DNA of 64,000 nucleotides from NCBI RefSeq assembly GCF_014695725.1, contig NZ_JACJOU010000033.1, forward strand, positions 434,001 to 498,000, in the 5' to 3' direction. The number at the start of each line of letters is the position of its first letter. The first letter of the stretch is position 1. Both the position numbers and the translations under genes were made by a program. This document shows, piece by piece, positions 18,126-27,158 of this stretch. Source of the DNA: Microcoleus sp. FACHB-672 (GTDB lineage: Bacteria > Cyanobacteriota > Cyanobacteriia > Cyanobacteriales > Oscillatoriaceae). Under the pieces are notes generated by a model, which searched no databases, had not been told where the DNA came from, and saw only the letters and a list, made by a program, of their open reading frames with translations.

Positions 18126-19295
18126 CTAGATTTGCGCTCTGACAAATGCTTCAAGCCGGCTCATTCCCTTTTCAATGGTTGCCATATCGGTTGCGTAAGA
18201 TAAACGAATGCAATCATCTGCACCAAACGCAATTCCAGGAATAACGGCGACTTGCTGAGATTCTAGTAAGCCATCACAAAATTCTAGAGATTTTAGACCT
18301 GTTTTGCTGATATTCGGTAACAGGTAAAAAGCGCCGTCTGGTTTCGGACATTTTAATCCTGGAATTGCGGTGAGAAGTTCGTACATAACCTGCCGGCGTT
18401 CGGCAAAGGCTTGGCGCATTTCTTCTACACAATCTTGCGATTCTTCTAATGCTGCAATTGCCCCATACTGGGCGAATGTGCATACATTCGATGTACTGTG
18501 ACTTTGAAGTGTTGTTACTGCTTTAATTAAATCTAATGGGCCGGCTAAATAACCGAGTCGCCAGCCGGTCATTGAGTAAGCTTTGGCAAAGCCACTACTA
18601 ATGATTGTGCGATCAAAAATTTCTTTGCCAATCGATCCAATGCTGAGATGTTCGACACCGGCATAGATAATCTTCTCGTAGATTTCATCAGAAACGACTA
18701 AGATATCTTTTTCAACCACCACCTCTGCTAATGCGCGAATTTCATCCGGCGTGTAAACCATGCCGGTGGGATTAGAAGGCGAATTGAGGATAAATAATCG
18801 CGTTTTTGGGGTGATCGCTTCTCGCAGTTGAGCCGGCGTAATTTTGTAGTTACTTTCGGCGGTTGCGTGAATAATCACCGGCACACCGTCGGCAAGTTTC
18901 ACCATTTCTGGATAACTCAGCCAATAGGGAGCCGGGATGATTACCTCTTCTCCCGGATCAAGCAGCGCCATGATCAGGTTATACAGAGAATGCTTGCCGC
19001 CATTGGTAACAACTACGTTCTCTGGGGCATAGTCGAGTCCGTTATCTTTCTTGAGCTTCCGGGCGATTGCTTCCCGCAACTTGGGTTCACCGGCAGCAGG
19101 GCCATATTTAGTTTTACCGGCATCTAGCGCTTGTTTCGCAGCGGCTTTGATATGTGCCGGCGTGTCGAAATCTGGTTCGCCAGCACTAAAACTGCAAATG
19201 TCGATGCCTTCAGCCTTCATCGCCTTTGCCTTTGCCGCGATTGCCAATGTAAGCGAAGGCGCGACCTGACCCACCCGTGCTGCCAGCTTCATCAT
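18126..19295 (-). CDS. Aspartate aminotransferase family protein (PLP, class I)
   Basis: 389 residues. Class I aminotransferases move an amino group between an amino acid and a keto acid using pyridoxal phosphate. Signatures: [11 protein letters not shown] near the N-terminus, [13 protein letters not shown] in the middle, the cofactor lysine in [17 protein letters not shown] (about residue 235), and the carboxylate-binding arginine in CIRLSYATD near the end. The N-terminal pattern is that of the 1b group, which includes bacterial aspartate/prephenate aminotransferases. Substrate is therefore likely aspartate, possibly also prephenate. Confidence 0.9.
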   Translation of the reverse strand: MMKLAARVGQVAPSLTLAIAAKAKAMKAEGIDICSFSAGEPDFDTPAHIKAAAKQALDAGKTKYGPAAGEPKLREAIARKLKKDNGLDYAPENVVVTNGGKHSLYNLIMALLDPGEEVIIPAPYWLSYPEMVKLADGVPVIIHATAESNYKITPAQLREAITPKTRLFILNSPSNPTGMVYTPDEIRALAEVVVEKDILVVSDEIYEKIIYAGVEHLSIGSIGKEIFDRTIISSGFAKAYSMTGWRLGYLAGPLDLIKAVTTLQSHSTSNVCTFAQYGAIAALEESQDCVEEMRQAFAERRQVMYELLTAIPGLKCPKPDGAFYLLPNISKTGLKSLEFCDGLLESQQVAVIPGIAFGADDCIRLSYATDMATIEKGMSRLEAFVRAQI

Positions 19296-19431
19296 TACCC
19301 CTAAAAATTTAACTTAAGCACTACAACTATCAGACTTCTAGTTTCTCAGACTATCTCGAAATTGCGTGCGAGGTTTATGTTTTTTTACGGTTGCAATGTT
19401 TTGATCGCCTGACATTTAGTAGGGGCGCATA

Positions 19432-19455
19432 CGCCGGTGCGCCCCCATCGCGCTC
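19432..19455 (-). repeat. GGGGCGCA/TGCGCCCC hairpin after the aldolase gene
   Basis: Perfect 8-bp arms around TACGCCGG, directly after the aldolase stop on the minus strand. It belongs to the GTAGGGGCGC…GCGCCCC type of intergenic repeat often seen in cyanobacteria. It can act as a 3' hairpin, but no T-run follows. Confidence 0.6.
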
Positions 19456-19457
19456 AA

Positions 19458-20540
19458 TTATGCAATCGTGACATCGGGTGAGAGATAGACATCTTGGATG
19501 GTGTGAAACAGCTTGACGCCTTCCTCAAAGGGGCGTTGGAAGGTTTTGCGGCCAGAAATCAAGCCAGAACCCCCAGCACGTTTGTTAATCACGGCAGTGC
19601 GAACGACTTCGGCAAAGTCGCTTTTACCGGATGCGCCACCGGAGTTAATCAAGCCGGCACGCCCGCAGTAGCAGTTGAGTAACTGATAGCGGGTTAAATC
19701 AATCGGGTGATCGGTGGTTAAATCTGAGTAAACCCGATCATGCGTCATGCCGTATTTCTCGCCGGCAGCGTCGGTGACAGCTTTATAGCCGTGGTTGAAT
19801 TCTGGCAGCTTTTGCTTAATGATGTCTGCCTCAATGGTGACGCCGAGATGGTTGGCTTGGCCGGTGAGGTCAGCGGAAATGTGATAGTCTTTGTCTTGCT
19901 TGAAAGCGCTGTTGCGGAGATAGCACCAGAGAATCGTTGCCATACCGTATTCGTGGGCTAAGGCAAAGGCTTCGCTGACTTCTTGAATTTGGCGAGTTGA
20001 TTGATCGGAACCGAAGTAAATCGTTGCCCCCACGGCTGTTGCCCCTAGATTCCAGGCTTGCTCAACCGAGGCAAACATCACCTGATCGTATTGGTTGGGA
20101 TAGGTGAGTAGTTCGTTGTGGTTGAGTTTGACAATGAACGGGATTTTGTGGGCGTATTTGCGAGAAACACTGCCTAAAACGCCCAAGGTGGTTGCCACAG
20201 CATTGCAGCCGGCAGCCATTGCCAGTTTAATAATGTTTTCCGGGTCGAAGTAGATGGGGTTGGGGGCAAAAGACGCGCCGGCAGAGTGTTCGATGCCTTG
20301 ATCGACGGGCAGAATAGAAAGATAGCCGGTGTTTGCCAACCTGCCGGTGGAGTAAAGCTGCTGGAGACTCCGGAGCACTTGGGGAGAGCGATCACTGTGT
20401 GCCCAGATGCGGTCGATAAAATCTGGGCCGGGAAGGTGGAGTAAATCTTGAGAAACCTTGGCTTTGTGCGTGAGAAGGTCTTCTGCTTCAGCACCGAGAT
20501 AAGACTCGATGGTTTTGGGTGCATCTAGAGTTGCGGTCAT
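19458..20540 (-). CDS. Class I fructose-bisphosphate aldolase
   Basis: 360 residues. Class I (Schiff-base) aldolase of the DhnA/FbaB type, which cleaves and forms fructose 1,6-bisphosphate in glycolysis and the Calvin cycle. Typical family phrases are [20 protein letters not shown] (about 95-114), [18 protein letters not shown] (about 153-170), VGATIYFGS and the C-terminal phosphate-binding [12 protein letters not shown]. Length is normal for this cyanobacterial branch. Confidence 0.9.
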   Translation of the reverse strand: MTATLDAPKTIESYLGAEAEDLLTHKAKVSQDLLHLPGPDFIDRIWAHSDRSPQVLRSLQQLYSTGRLANTGYLSILPVDQGIEHSAGASFAPNPIYFDPENIIKLAMAAGCNAVATTLGVLGSVSRKYAHKIPFIVKLNHNELLTYPNQYDQVMFASVEQAWNLGATAVGATIYFGSDQSTRQIQEVSEAFALAHEYGMATILWCYLRNSAFKQDKDYHISADLTGQANHLGVTIEADIIKQKLPEFNHGYKAVTDAAGEKYGMTHDRVYSDLTTDHPIDLTRYQLLNCYCGRAGLINSGGASGKSDFAEVVRTAVINKRAGGSGLISGRKTFQRPFEEGVKLFHTIQDVYLSPDVTIA

Positions 20541-20732
20541 AGATTTTCCCTCAAAACTTCACGGTAGCAATTTTTTCAAGAAACAGCTATTCACAGGCAG
20601 TTATCTTTTATCTGGCACTGCTGGGGGTAGCCGGCTTATCCTTATTGCTGTTAATTTTAATAAAAGCTTGCTGGTGATGGAATTCATCAAATTTGTCAGT
20701 CAATTAGTGGCTAACCCTTGGGGTGTAGAAAA

Positions 20733-21464
20733 ATGCTAAAGATTAGAAACATATTAAGGTACAGATGGAAGCTGTGGATGTCGATTATTTTTGCCCTAGC
20801 AACTTGTACGGGCGCAGAGGCACATTTGCAGATTTCGACAGTGGGAAATCTGCAAAACCAGGGAGAGTCAAAAGAGTTTCTTGTCGCTGTAGCACCGACC
20901 CCTAAAACAAAAGAGCTAGCATCGAAAGCAAAAGAGCCGCCACCTTCCAGCCCCTCTTCCGTTGAGTTAGACGTTCCCTACTTTCCTCAGTCAGATAATA
21001 AGATTAATCCTTCGGGTAGCGCTGGGGTAACGGCTGTGGCAATGGTATTTTCCTACTATGGTGTTCAGCCAAAGAAGAAGGAACAGCAATTAGAAGATGA
21101 GCTGTCTAGCTGGATGCGAAATCGAGGCTTAATCGGATATGCACCTGATGAATTGGTTAAGCTTATCAAGGCATACGGATTTCAAGTAAAGTTTAACGAA
21201 AAAACTACTTGGGAGGAAGTTAAGACGTCGCTCAGGGATGGATACCCTGTTATTGTTGCTGGATTCTTTACGTCAGAGGGTCATGTCGTACCCATAGTTG
21301 GTTATACACCCACGCACATGATCGTTAATGACAGCTATGGAGACACTTTATCTGGTGAATACAATACTCAAAAAAGCGGAGAAAGGATATTTTACAGACT
21401 CGACTTTATGAATGCTGCTTTATTTCCTGACGGCGAATTTTGGGCATATTTTATCTCTCCTTAG
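20733..21464 (+). CDS. C39-like peptidase family protein with Cys replaced by Ala
   Basis: 243 residues from the ATG at 20733; the TTG frame starting at 20718 adds only five residues. An N-terminal signal sequence (WKLWMSIIFALATCTGAEA) and a Pro/Ser linker precede a Peptidase_C39_2-type domain from about residue 78: LDVPYFPQSDNKINPSGSAG, a conserved EGHVVPIVGYTPTHMIVNDS with His and Asp. In active members a Cys sits in the NPSGxC step; here the residue is alanine (A97, codon 21021-21023). The protein is therefore probably secreted and not an active cysteine peptidase. It ends 3 bases before the stop of the convergent nSTAND gene. Confidence 0.7.
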   Translation: MLKIRNILRYRWKLWMSIIFALATCTGAEAHLQISTVGNLQNQGESKEFLVAVAPTPKTKELASKAKEPPPSSPSSVELDVPYFPQSDNKINPSGSAGVTAVAMVFSYYGVQPKKKEQQLEDELSSWMRNRGLIGYAPDELVKLIKAYGFQVKFNEKTTWEEVKTSLRDGYPVIVAGFFTSEGHVVPIVGYTPTHMIVNDSYGDTLSGEYNTQKSGERIFYRLDFMNAALFPDGEFWAYFISP

Positions 21465-21467
21465 GTT

Positions 21468-24296
21468 TTAATTAGTCCGGCTTCTACCACAAAGTTGGAG
21501 GTCATCTTGGCTTGTTTCAGGATGGCTGCTGAAATAGTCTTTCAGCCAGTTACACCCCATCACCATTAAAGGAGAGGGGTCTTTTTCTTGATTATCATCA
21601 GTTGTATCTCCCTTAAAAATTGGTCGGAGGCTAGTCCAAACCCTTATAGTTTTGTCATCACCGGCAGATACAATCATCTGACCGTCACGGCTAAAACTGA
21701 GGTTTGTGATCTGACCTTTATGCCCTCTAAAAGTATCAATAAGCTGAGGGTTTCGCAGACCTATGGCCTTCTGTATTTCAGTTTTGTCAGCCTCAATTTT
21801 CCAAAGTATAATCTCGCCATCTTTACTAGCTGAGGCAAAAATGTAGCTGTCTCTGTTTGGGCTGAAAGTGACACGGTTGCCGCCTTCAAAACTATTTAGC
21901 AATCCCCCCTTGCGATCCCACAATTTCATCGTCCCATCATCACTAGCTGAAGCAATAATCGTCCCATCCGCACTAAAACTAACACTCAAAACTCGCCCGC
22001 TATGCTCTATCAAAGTATTTATTGACTTGTCGTCTAGATGCCAAAGTTTAACTGTGCTATCACCGCTGGCTGAGGCGATTATTTTATTGTCTGGGCTAAA
22101 AGCAATGCTGTTCACTGCATTACTATGTTGCCCTAAAGTTTTAATAAATTTGCCATCGCGGTTCCAAAGTTTAATAGTCCTGTCAGAACTGGCAGAGGCA
22201 ATGATTTTACCATCGGGGCTGAAGGTGACACTATTGACTTCTCCTGCATGGCCCTGAAGCGTTTTAATAAATTTGCCATCGCGGTTCCAAAGTTTAATAG
22301 TTCTGTCAGAACTGGCCGATGCAAAGATTTTGCTGTCAGGACTAAAACTAAGGCTATTGACGCGCAATTTATGTTCCTTAAGAGTTTGGAGAAATGTGCC
22401 GTCAGAACGCCAAAGATTAATGTTTTGATCGCGACCGGCAGAAGCAATTAATTGACCATCTGGACTAAAGCTTGCACTTCTAACTTGAGCGGTGTGTTTT
22501 TCCAAGCGGTTTTGCTCTCTAACTCCATAGACTAAGTTTTGCAAGCTAGCAGCAACTTCTCTCTTTGTTGCCTCATCAACACTGCCTAACTGTTGCAATT
22601 GTTTTCCAACTTGCAAACCTTCTATGAAGTGTTTAATCGCAGGCTCAGCAGCAAAGCGGGCTTGCGCTTCCTTAGCCAGGGCTATAATTTCTGCTTCTTT
22701 CTGCCGGCGTGTGGCAATCTGGCTTTGCTTCAATGCAAAAAGTGCTGAACCTGCCACTAACAAGGAACCAGCTACCAGCGCCACTGCAATTTTCTGAGTT
22801 CTTCTGATTTCTTGTAGCCGGCGTTCTTCTTCTTGCCTGCTTTCACGCTCGCGCAGCTCCACACTAGCATCAATAAATTGATTTTCTTCTTCACTTAACC
22901 TACCGAGTCTATCAAACTCTTTTTTCTCTCGCAGTTCGGCTACCTGGGCTAATTTCGAGCCACTCCAGAGTTCATCCTCAGCCTTCACCTTGGAGTCAGC
23001 CAGCGCTTTTTTCCAATTTTTGGCATCTTCACACAAGCGATTTCTAATCAGAATAATTTCTTGGCTGTCTTCTATCCATTTTTTTAACGTATCCCAGGAA
23101 TTAATTAGCGTTTCATGGGCAATTTCTACAGTCGATTGTTCTTGGCGATTACTGACTAAGAGCTTATTGTCGATGAACTGATTCAGCAGTTGTTGGGAAT
23201 TCTCGCTAAATTCTGAAAGATTCGCCCGCCGGCTTACGGCTTTCCCACTCACATCGATTTGTTCAGTTGTGCCGGTAATATTCACTAATCTCAGAAAAAT
23301 TTGCTTCGTTGTCTCCTGTTCTTCTGGCGTCAAATTCTTGTAAATTTCATCCACATGACGCTGCAATGCACCCCTCACACCTCCCAAGTTTCGGTAGGTT
23401 TGAGTGTTCAATGTTCGGTCTTCAATCTCGTCATTTTTCCAAAGTAAATCGAGCGTGTATTGTAATAAAGGCAAAGAGCCGGCTTGTCCTTGAACGTCTT
23501 GGATAATTTCTTCAACTAATCCCTGCTGAAGTACCACCCCATGATTAGCTGCCGGTTGCTCAATGGCTAGGCGCAACTCATCGGTGTGCATATCCGTAAC
23601 GATGTGAATATTTTTCTCGGCAATTTTCCCTAGTGCTGGATAAGGACTGAATCGATTAAGAAAATCCGCCCGCATTGCCAAAACAACTTTGACAGATTGA
23701 TCATCACTTTCAGCGAACTGGACAATTCTATTAATAAATTTTTGACGTTTTTCTAAATCGTGACACAGGGTAAAAATCTCTTCAAACTGATCAACAAAAA
23801 TAAGCAACTGACACTGATCATTTTTCAAAGTTTTAATGACTTGTATCAAGCTTTCTGAGTCATTTTTTGTTGCAATTTCTGCTTCAGCTTGTTTGTAACC
23901 TTTACTAACGAGGCTAATTCGCAGTGATTCAAAGGGATCTCTGTCGGGTGTCAGGGTAAAATCTTGAAAATTGGAGCCAAGCCTTTCTGCCAGTTGCGGA
24001 ATCAAGCCGGCACGCACAACGGATGATTTCCCACTTCCAGATGCACCCAAGAGTAAAATCAGATTGCTTTGACTTATGGCTTTAATCAAACTCGCAATTA
24101 ATTGATCTCGACCGAAAAACAAGTCTTTATCTGAAGACTCGAATCTTTTTAATCCTCGATAAGGTGAGATTCGGTTCAGGGGACGAGTTTGAATTTCTGA
24201 GGCAGTAACTTGAATAATCTGATTAATCGTAAAGACATTTCCATCCCCCATTGAAATGTCACCGAAGGTTTGCACTTGCTGTTGATTGCCTAGCAT
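21468..24296 (-). CDS. nSTAND NTPase with WD40 propeller
   Basis: 942 residues. N-terminal 9-22 is the short motif QTFGDISMGDGNVF. The nSTAND NTPase follows: the typical entry ISPYRGLKRFESSDKDLFFG (43-62), Walker A GASGSGKSS (84-92) and Walker B LLIFVDQFEEIF (about 163-174). A helical region, one predicted membrane span (IAVALVAGSLLVAGSALFAL, near 510) and seven WD40 repeats (about 600-925, one full propeller) complete it. STAND proteins are NTP-driven switches; WD40 repeats usually sense a ligand or partner. It is preceded by AGGAGGT and, 151 bases upstream, by the small gene at 24448-24963 that carries a matching motif. Repeats 2 and 3 are nearly identical. The family assignment is solid; a role in stress or defence signalling is inference. 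Confidence 0.9.
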   Translation of the reverse strand: MLGNQQQVQTFGDISMGDGNVFTINQIIQVTASEIQTRPLNRISPYRGLKRFESSDKDLFFGRDQLIASLIKAISQSNLILLLGASGSGKSSVVRAGLIPQLAERLGSNFQDFTLTPDRDPFESLRISLVSKGYKQAEAEIATKNDSESLIQVIKTLKNDQCQLLIFVDQFEEIFTLCHDLEKRQKFINRIVQFAESDDQSVKVVLAMRADFLNRFSPYPALGKIAEKNIHIVTDMHTDELRLAIEQPAANHGVVLQQGLVEEIIQDVQGQAGSLPLLQYTLDLLWKNDEIEDRTLNTQTYRNLGGVRGALQRHVDEIYKNLTPEEQETTKQIFLRLVNITGTTEQIDVSGKAVSRRANLSEFSENSQQLLNQFIDNKLLVSNRQEQSTVEIAHETLINSWDTLKKWIEDSQEIILIRNRLCEDAKNWKKALADSKVKAEDELWSGSKLAQVAELREKKEFDRLGRLSEEENQFIDASVELRERESRQEEERRLQEIRRTQKIAVALVAGSLLVAGSALFALKQSQIATRRQKEAEIIALAKEAQARFAAEPAIKHFIEGLQVGKQLQQLGSVDEATKREVAASLQNLVYGVREQNRLEKHTAQVRSASFSPDGQLIASAGRDQNINLWRSDGTFLQTLKEHKLRVNSLSFSPDSKIFASASSDRTIKLWNRDGKFIKTLQGHAGEVNSVTFSPDGKIIASASSDRTIKLWNRDGKFIKTLGQHSNAVNSIAFSPDNKIIASASGDSTVKLWHLDDKSINTLIEHSGRVLSVSFSADGTIIASASDDGTMKLWDRKGGLLNSFEGGNRVTFSPNRDSYIFASASKDGEIILWKIEADKTEIQKAIGLRNPQLIDTFRGHKGQITNLSFSRDGQMIVSAGDDKTIRVWTSLRPIFKGDTTDDNQEKDPSPLMVMGCNWLKDYFSSHPETSQDDLQLCGRSRTN
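22140..22345. repeat. Near-identical adjacent WD40 blades
   Basis: The segments around 22150-22220 and 22270-22340 share long stretches of identical bases (both encode SSDRTIKLWNRDGKFIKTL), which indicates a recent internal duplication or gene conversion. Confidence 0.75.
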
Positions 24297-24447
24297 TTAT
24301 CTAACCTCCTTGAATGACCCTAAAATTTTCACTTAAACCCGCAGATACATTTTTTATGTAGATAAACCTTGAATTTTAAGGACGAACGAAACGCTACCTT
24401 AAAACCCAAGGTTGAAAGTAATTTCTAATCGTTAGGGCTAAATTGCT

Positions 24448-24963
24448 TCAAATGAAAATAGCCGAACCAACTAATTTAGCCACTTTAATGGTAGGCTCAA
24501 TTAATTTTTCAACGCCTTTCAAACCTTTTTCAAGCGCCTCAACCGCTTGAGTAATTAAATCTTGATCCGGTTTCGATTTTTTGAGTTCTTCTTCGACAAA
24601 CTCAATTTTGCTTTGCGCGTCTTTCTTTTCCAAGGCGTTAAGGTTGTCAGTCTGGCTGAGTTCTTGTTTCATAAAACTCAACAACTCAAAAGCTTCTTTA
24701 ATGTCTGCTTTTCCGCCTTGAATGTTGGCATTTGTTTCAGAGATATTCACCGAGCCTTCAGCAGAAAATTGCTCAGCTTTAACTTCATTGCCATCTCTCA
24801 TCGTAATGTTGCCAAAGGATTGAGATTGTTGAGTCTGCGCTTGAAGATTAGATGTTGCTCCTGTACCCAAAATTACAGATAGCTGAGATTGCAAGGCAGT
24901 TTTTTCTTCAGCCGTCAAGCTTTTAATAATGTCGAGAACTTCGTCTACAGTGTACTTTGGCAT
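24448..24963 (-). CDS. Small helical protein with shared Gly/Asn motif, partner of nSTAND gene
   Basis: 171 residues. Three parts: an N-terminal helical piece MPKYTVDEVLDIIKSLTAEE (1-20) and on to about 33; a strand-like Gly/Asn-rich middle with QSFGNITMRDGNEV (48-61) and further short repeats (SAEGSVNISETNANIQ); and a long helical C-terminus with EELKKSKPDQDLITQAVEAL (about 125-144) that ends in the hydrophobic IEPTIKVAKLVGSAIFI. The middle motif matches residues 9-22 of the nSTAND protein encoded just downstream, so the two probably meet through it. The pattern recalls the pairs of NLR-like proteins and small effectors that share amyloid-like motifs. The hydrophobic end could be membrane-active. 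No function is established; all of the last part is inference. Confidence 0.7.
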   Translation of the reverse strand: MPKYTVDEVLDIIKSLTAEEKTALQSQLSVILGTGATSNLQAQTQQSQSFGNITMRDGNEVKAEQFSAEGSVNISETNANIQGGKADIKEAFELLSFMKQELSQTDNLNALEKKDAQSKIEFVEEELKKSKPDQDLITQAVEALEKGLKGVEKLIEPTIKVAKLVGSAIFI

Positions 24964-25239
24964 TGCGATTACCCCACAGAAATAGAAGTTTGTTACAAAA
25001 AAATACTTTGATTCCCCTCGAATCTGGGGAATTTCATTGAGAACTTGACAAAATCCGGATTGTTTGACTTACCGGCACCCTTGCCAATCCGTAATAACAA
25101 CATTAACAGCTCCCGTCAAGCACCCTGATCTTGAAACCATCAGCAGCCGGTGAGACAGCCAACCCGATTTTGCAAGTGTTGCCGGCTGACGTAAACTGTG
25201 GGGTTAGCAGAGAACATACAAAAGTTAACGTTTCCACTT

Positions 25240-26169
25240 ATGAAAGTAGCCATCACCGGCGCAACCGGCTTTGTCGGCAGTCGTCTTGTCGAAAAACTTC
25301 ATGCAGACAAACATCAAATTCTGGTACTGACGCGCAGCCAAGATCGGGCGCGGCGCGTGTTTCCATCTGATGCGTATCCGAATGTTGAAATCGTTGCCTA
25401 CACGCCAACCCAGTCTGGAAACTGGCAAGAGTCGATTTCAGGTTGCGATGGCGTTGTCAACCTTGCCGGCGCACCGATTGCAGATGAACGCTGGACACCG
25501 GCACGCAAACAAGAAATACTGGATAGCCGGCAGCTAGGCACACAAAAAATTGTGGAAGCGATCGCTAAGGCAAACCCGAAACCCTCGGTTTTAGTGAATT
25601 CGTCTGCCATTGGCTATTACGGAACTAGCGAAACGGCAACCTTTGATGAAAATAGTGGTGCCGGCAACGATTTTCTGGCAGAAGTCTGTCAAGCTTGGGA
25701 AGCGGAAGCGCAGAAGGTGAAGGATGCCGGCACTCGCCTCGTCATTCTCCGCACCGGCATTGTTTTAGGCATGGGTGGCGCAGTTGCGAAAATGCTACTT
25801 CCATTTAAATTGTATGCCGGTGGGCCAATTGGATCGGGCCGGCAGTGGTTTTCTTGGGTTCACCGAGAGGACTTGGTGAACCTAATCGTGCAAGCGCTAA
25901 CCCGTCCTGAAATTGAAGGGATTCTCAATGCCACCGCACCCAACCCGGTTCGCATGAATGAATTTTGCGACACTTTGGGCCAAGTCATGAACCGGCCTTC
26001 TTGGCTGCCGGTGCCCAATTTTGCTTTAGAAGCGCTTTTAGGCGATGCCGCCCAAGTGGTTTTAGAGGGCCAAAAGGTTTTGCCTAAACGGACTTTAGAT
26101 GCCGGTTTTAACTATCAATATTCTGGCGTTAAGCAAGCCTTAGAACAAGTGATCAGTACCTCTGCCTAG
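25240..26169 (+). CDS. TIGR01777 family NAD(P)-binding epimerase-like protein
   Basis: 309 residues from the ATG at 25240, which puts the nucleotide-binding motif MKVAITGATGFVGSRL at the very N-terminus; a GTG frame from 25198 would add 14 unrelated residues. It is an extended short-chain dehydrogenase/epimerase of the TIGR01777 (SulA/YfcH-like) group. Signatures: GVVNLAGAPIADERWTPARK, NSSAIGYYGTSE (with YxxxK-like region altered as in the family) and the C-terminal DUF1731 part NATAPNPVRMNEFCDTLG. Substrate unknown. A bidirectional hairpin follows. Confidence 0.9.
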   Translation: MKVAITGATGFVGSRLVEKLHADKHQILVLTRSQDRARRVFPSDAYPNVEIVAYTPTQSGNWQESISGCDGVVNLAGAPIADERWTPARKQEILDSRQLGTQKIVEAIAKANPKPSVLVNSSAIGYYGTSETATFDENSGAGNDFLAEVCQAWEAEAQKVKDAGTRLVILRTGIVLGMGGAVAKMLLPFKLYAGGPIGSGRQWFSWVHREDLVNLIVQALTRPEIEGILNATAPNPVRMNEFCDTLGQVMNRPSWLPVPNFALEALLGDAAQVVLEGQKVLPKRTLDAGFNYQYSGVKQALEQVISTSA

Positions 26170-26266
26170 AACGGTTTCAAAACATCCCACTTTTTAATTT
26201 TTTTGAGAGATGCCGGGATTAGAGAATTCTCTGATTTGTCACAGAAAAATTTAAAGTCAAAAAAAT

Positions 26267-26293
26267 ATGGCTGTCTCGAATGAGTACAGCCAT
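26267..26293. terminator. Bidirectional terminator between convergent genes
   Basis: Perfect arms ATGGCTGT/ACAGCCAT with A-run before and T-run after; it lies between the epimerase (plus) and the SLH-like gene (minus). Confidence 0.7.
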
Positions 26294-26338
26294 TTTGGTA
26301 GAATTTTAGCCCCTGAAATTTTTTTATTATTTAGCCAA

Positions 26339-26632
26339 TTAAGCGATGCTGTCTAGGCAAGCACTCAGAGTTTGGACAAATTCAGCTTTTGTCACAGGTT
26401 CGCTGCCATTAAAACTGGCATTGCCCAAAGAATAGCAACCGTAGCGTTCTCCTAAATTTTGCACTGCTACAAAAGAGGGGTCAGCCGGTGAAACCTTAGC
26501 CAAGATGCTGGGGGGTTTGCTAGCAGTAGCCGGCGAGTTAAAAATGCTACCACTTACTGCTAACAGCAACACAGTCGCAATTGCAACTAAACCCAGCCAC
26601 AGTCGGTTTCTTTTTACTTTTTCAAGGAACAT
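26339..26632 (-). CDS. Small secreted protein with single SLH-like segment
   Basis: 97 residues from the ATG at 26632; the frame could start 11 codons earlier at 26665. A hydrophobic signal (LWLGLVAIATVLLLAVSGSI) is followed by DPSFVAVQNLGERYGCYS and EPVTKAEFVQTLSACLDSI, which look like the S-layer-homology unit at the N-terminus of cyanobacterial SLH/OprB porins (ERYGC, TRxEF, LNACLD). Here only that single unit is present. It may contact the peptidoglycan or be a remnant of a longer protein. Confidence 0.65.
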   Translation of the reverse strand: MFLEKVKRNRLWLGLVAIATVLLLAVSGSIFNSPATASKPPSILAKVSPADPSFVAVQNLGERYGCYSLGNASFNGSEPVTKAEFVQTLSACLDSIA

Positions 26633-27158
26633 TGTTTTTTCTTTCACTGTTTTTGGGGCATGCAATTGCCTATAAGCTTAGCACAAAAATTTAAATTCTT
26701 TTAATCAAGCACAAACTAATTAATGCTCTTTTAGATTTTAAGAGTTTTAAACTCTTAGGACTGAAAATTTCCGAGCCTTCACAAGCCGCTGTCATTTTTC
26801 AAAATGGTCTAAGCTAAATTGATTCAGAAAACTTTTTTTAATGAATTTATTGTGTTCACACAGCCGCACTATCTTGAAAATATTTTTGGCTTGCAAAAAT
26901 TGCTATTTTGTGCAGCGATCTTGTATGGTGCAGATACCTTCCTGCACACCGGCTTTGAGAGAACATTCATAAATCATTCAAAAACTAAATGTAAATGCAG
27001 TGCTTGATAGAGCGACAAGAGATTTAGATGTGCAAAAGTAAAATTTCGCGATTATATAAACTTGTAAACGGAGCATTTGTATCCTTTAATACGGAATTAC
27101 CCAGTTAAAAATTGGTGAAATTCTAAGTCATCGCTTCAAAAGGTAAGAAGGTAAGAAC
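26633..27158. other. Divergent spacer upstream of the ammonium transporter
   Basis: AT-rich. It contains a palindrome AAGAGTTTTAAACTCTT at 26740-26756 and the NtcA box at 27079-27092. No gene is visible. Confidence 0.5.
27079..27092 (+). promoter_or_regulatory. NtcA binding site upstream of the ammonium transporter
   Basis: GTATCCTTTAATAC is a perfect GTAN8TAC box, the consensus of the nitrogen regulator NtcA. It ends 66 bases before the GTG start of the transporter. Ammonium transporter genes are known NtcA targets. A clear −10 box at the expected distance is not obvious, so exact promoter class is unsure. Confidence 0.65.
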
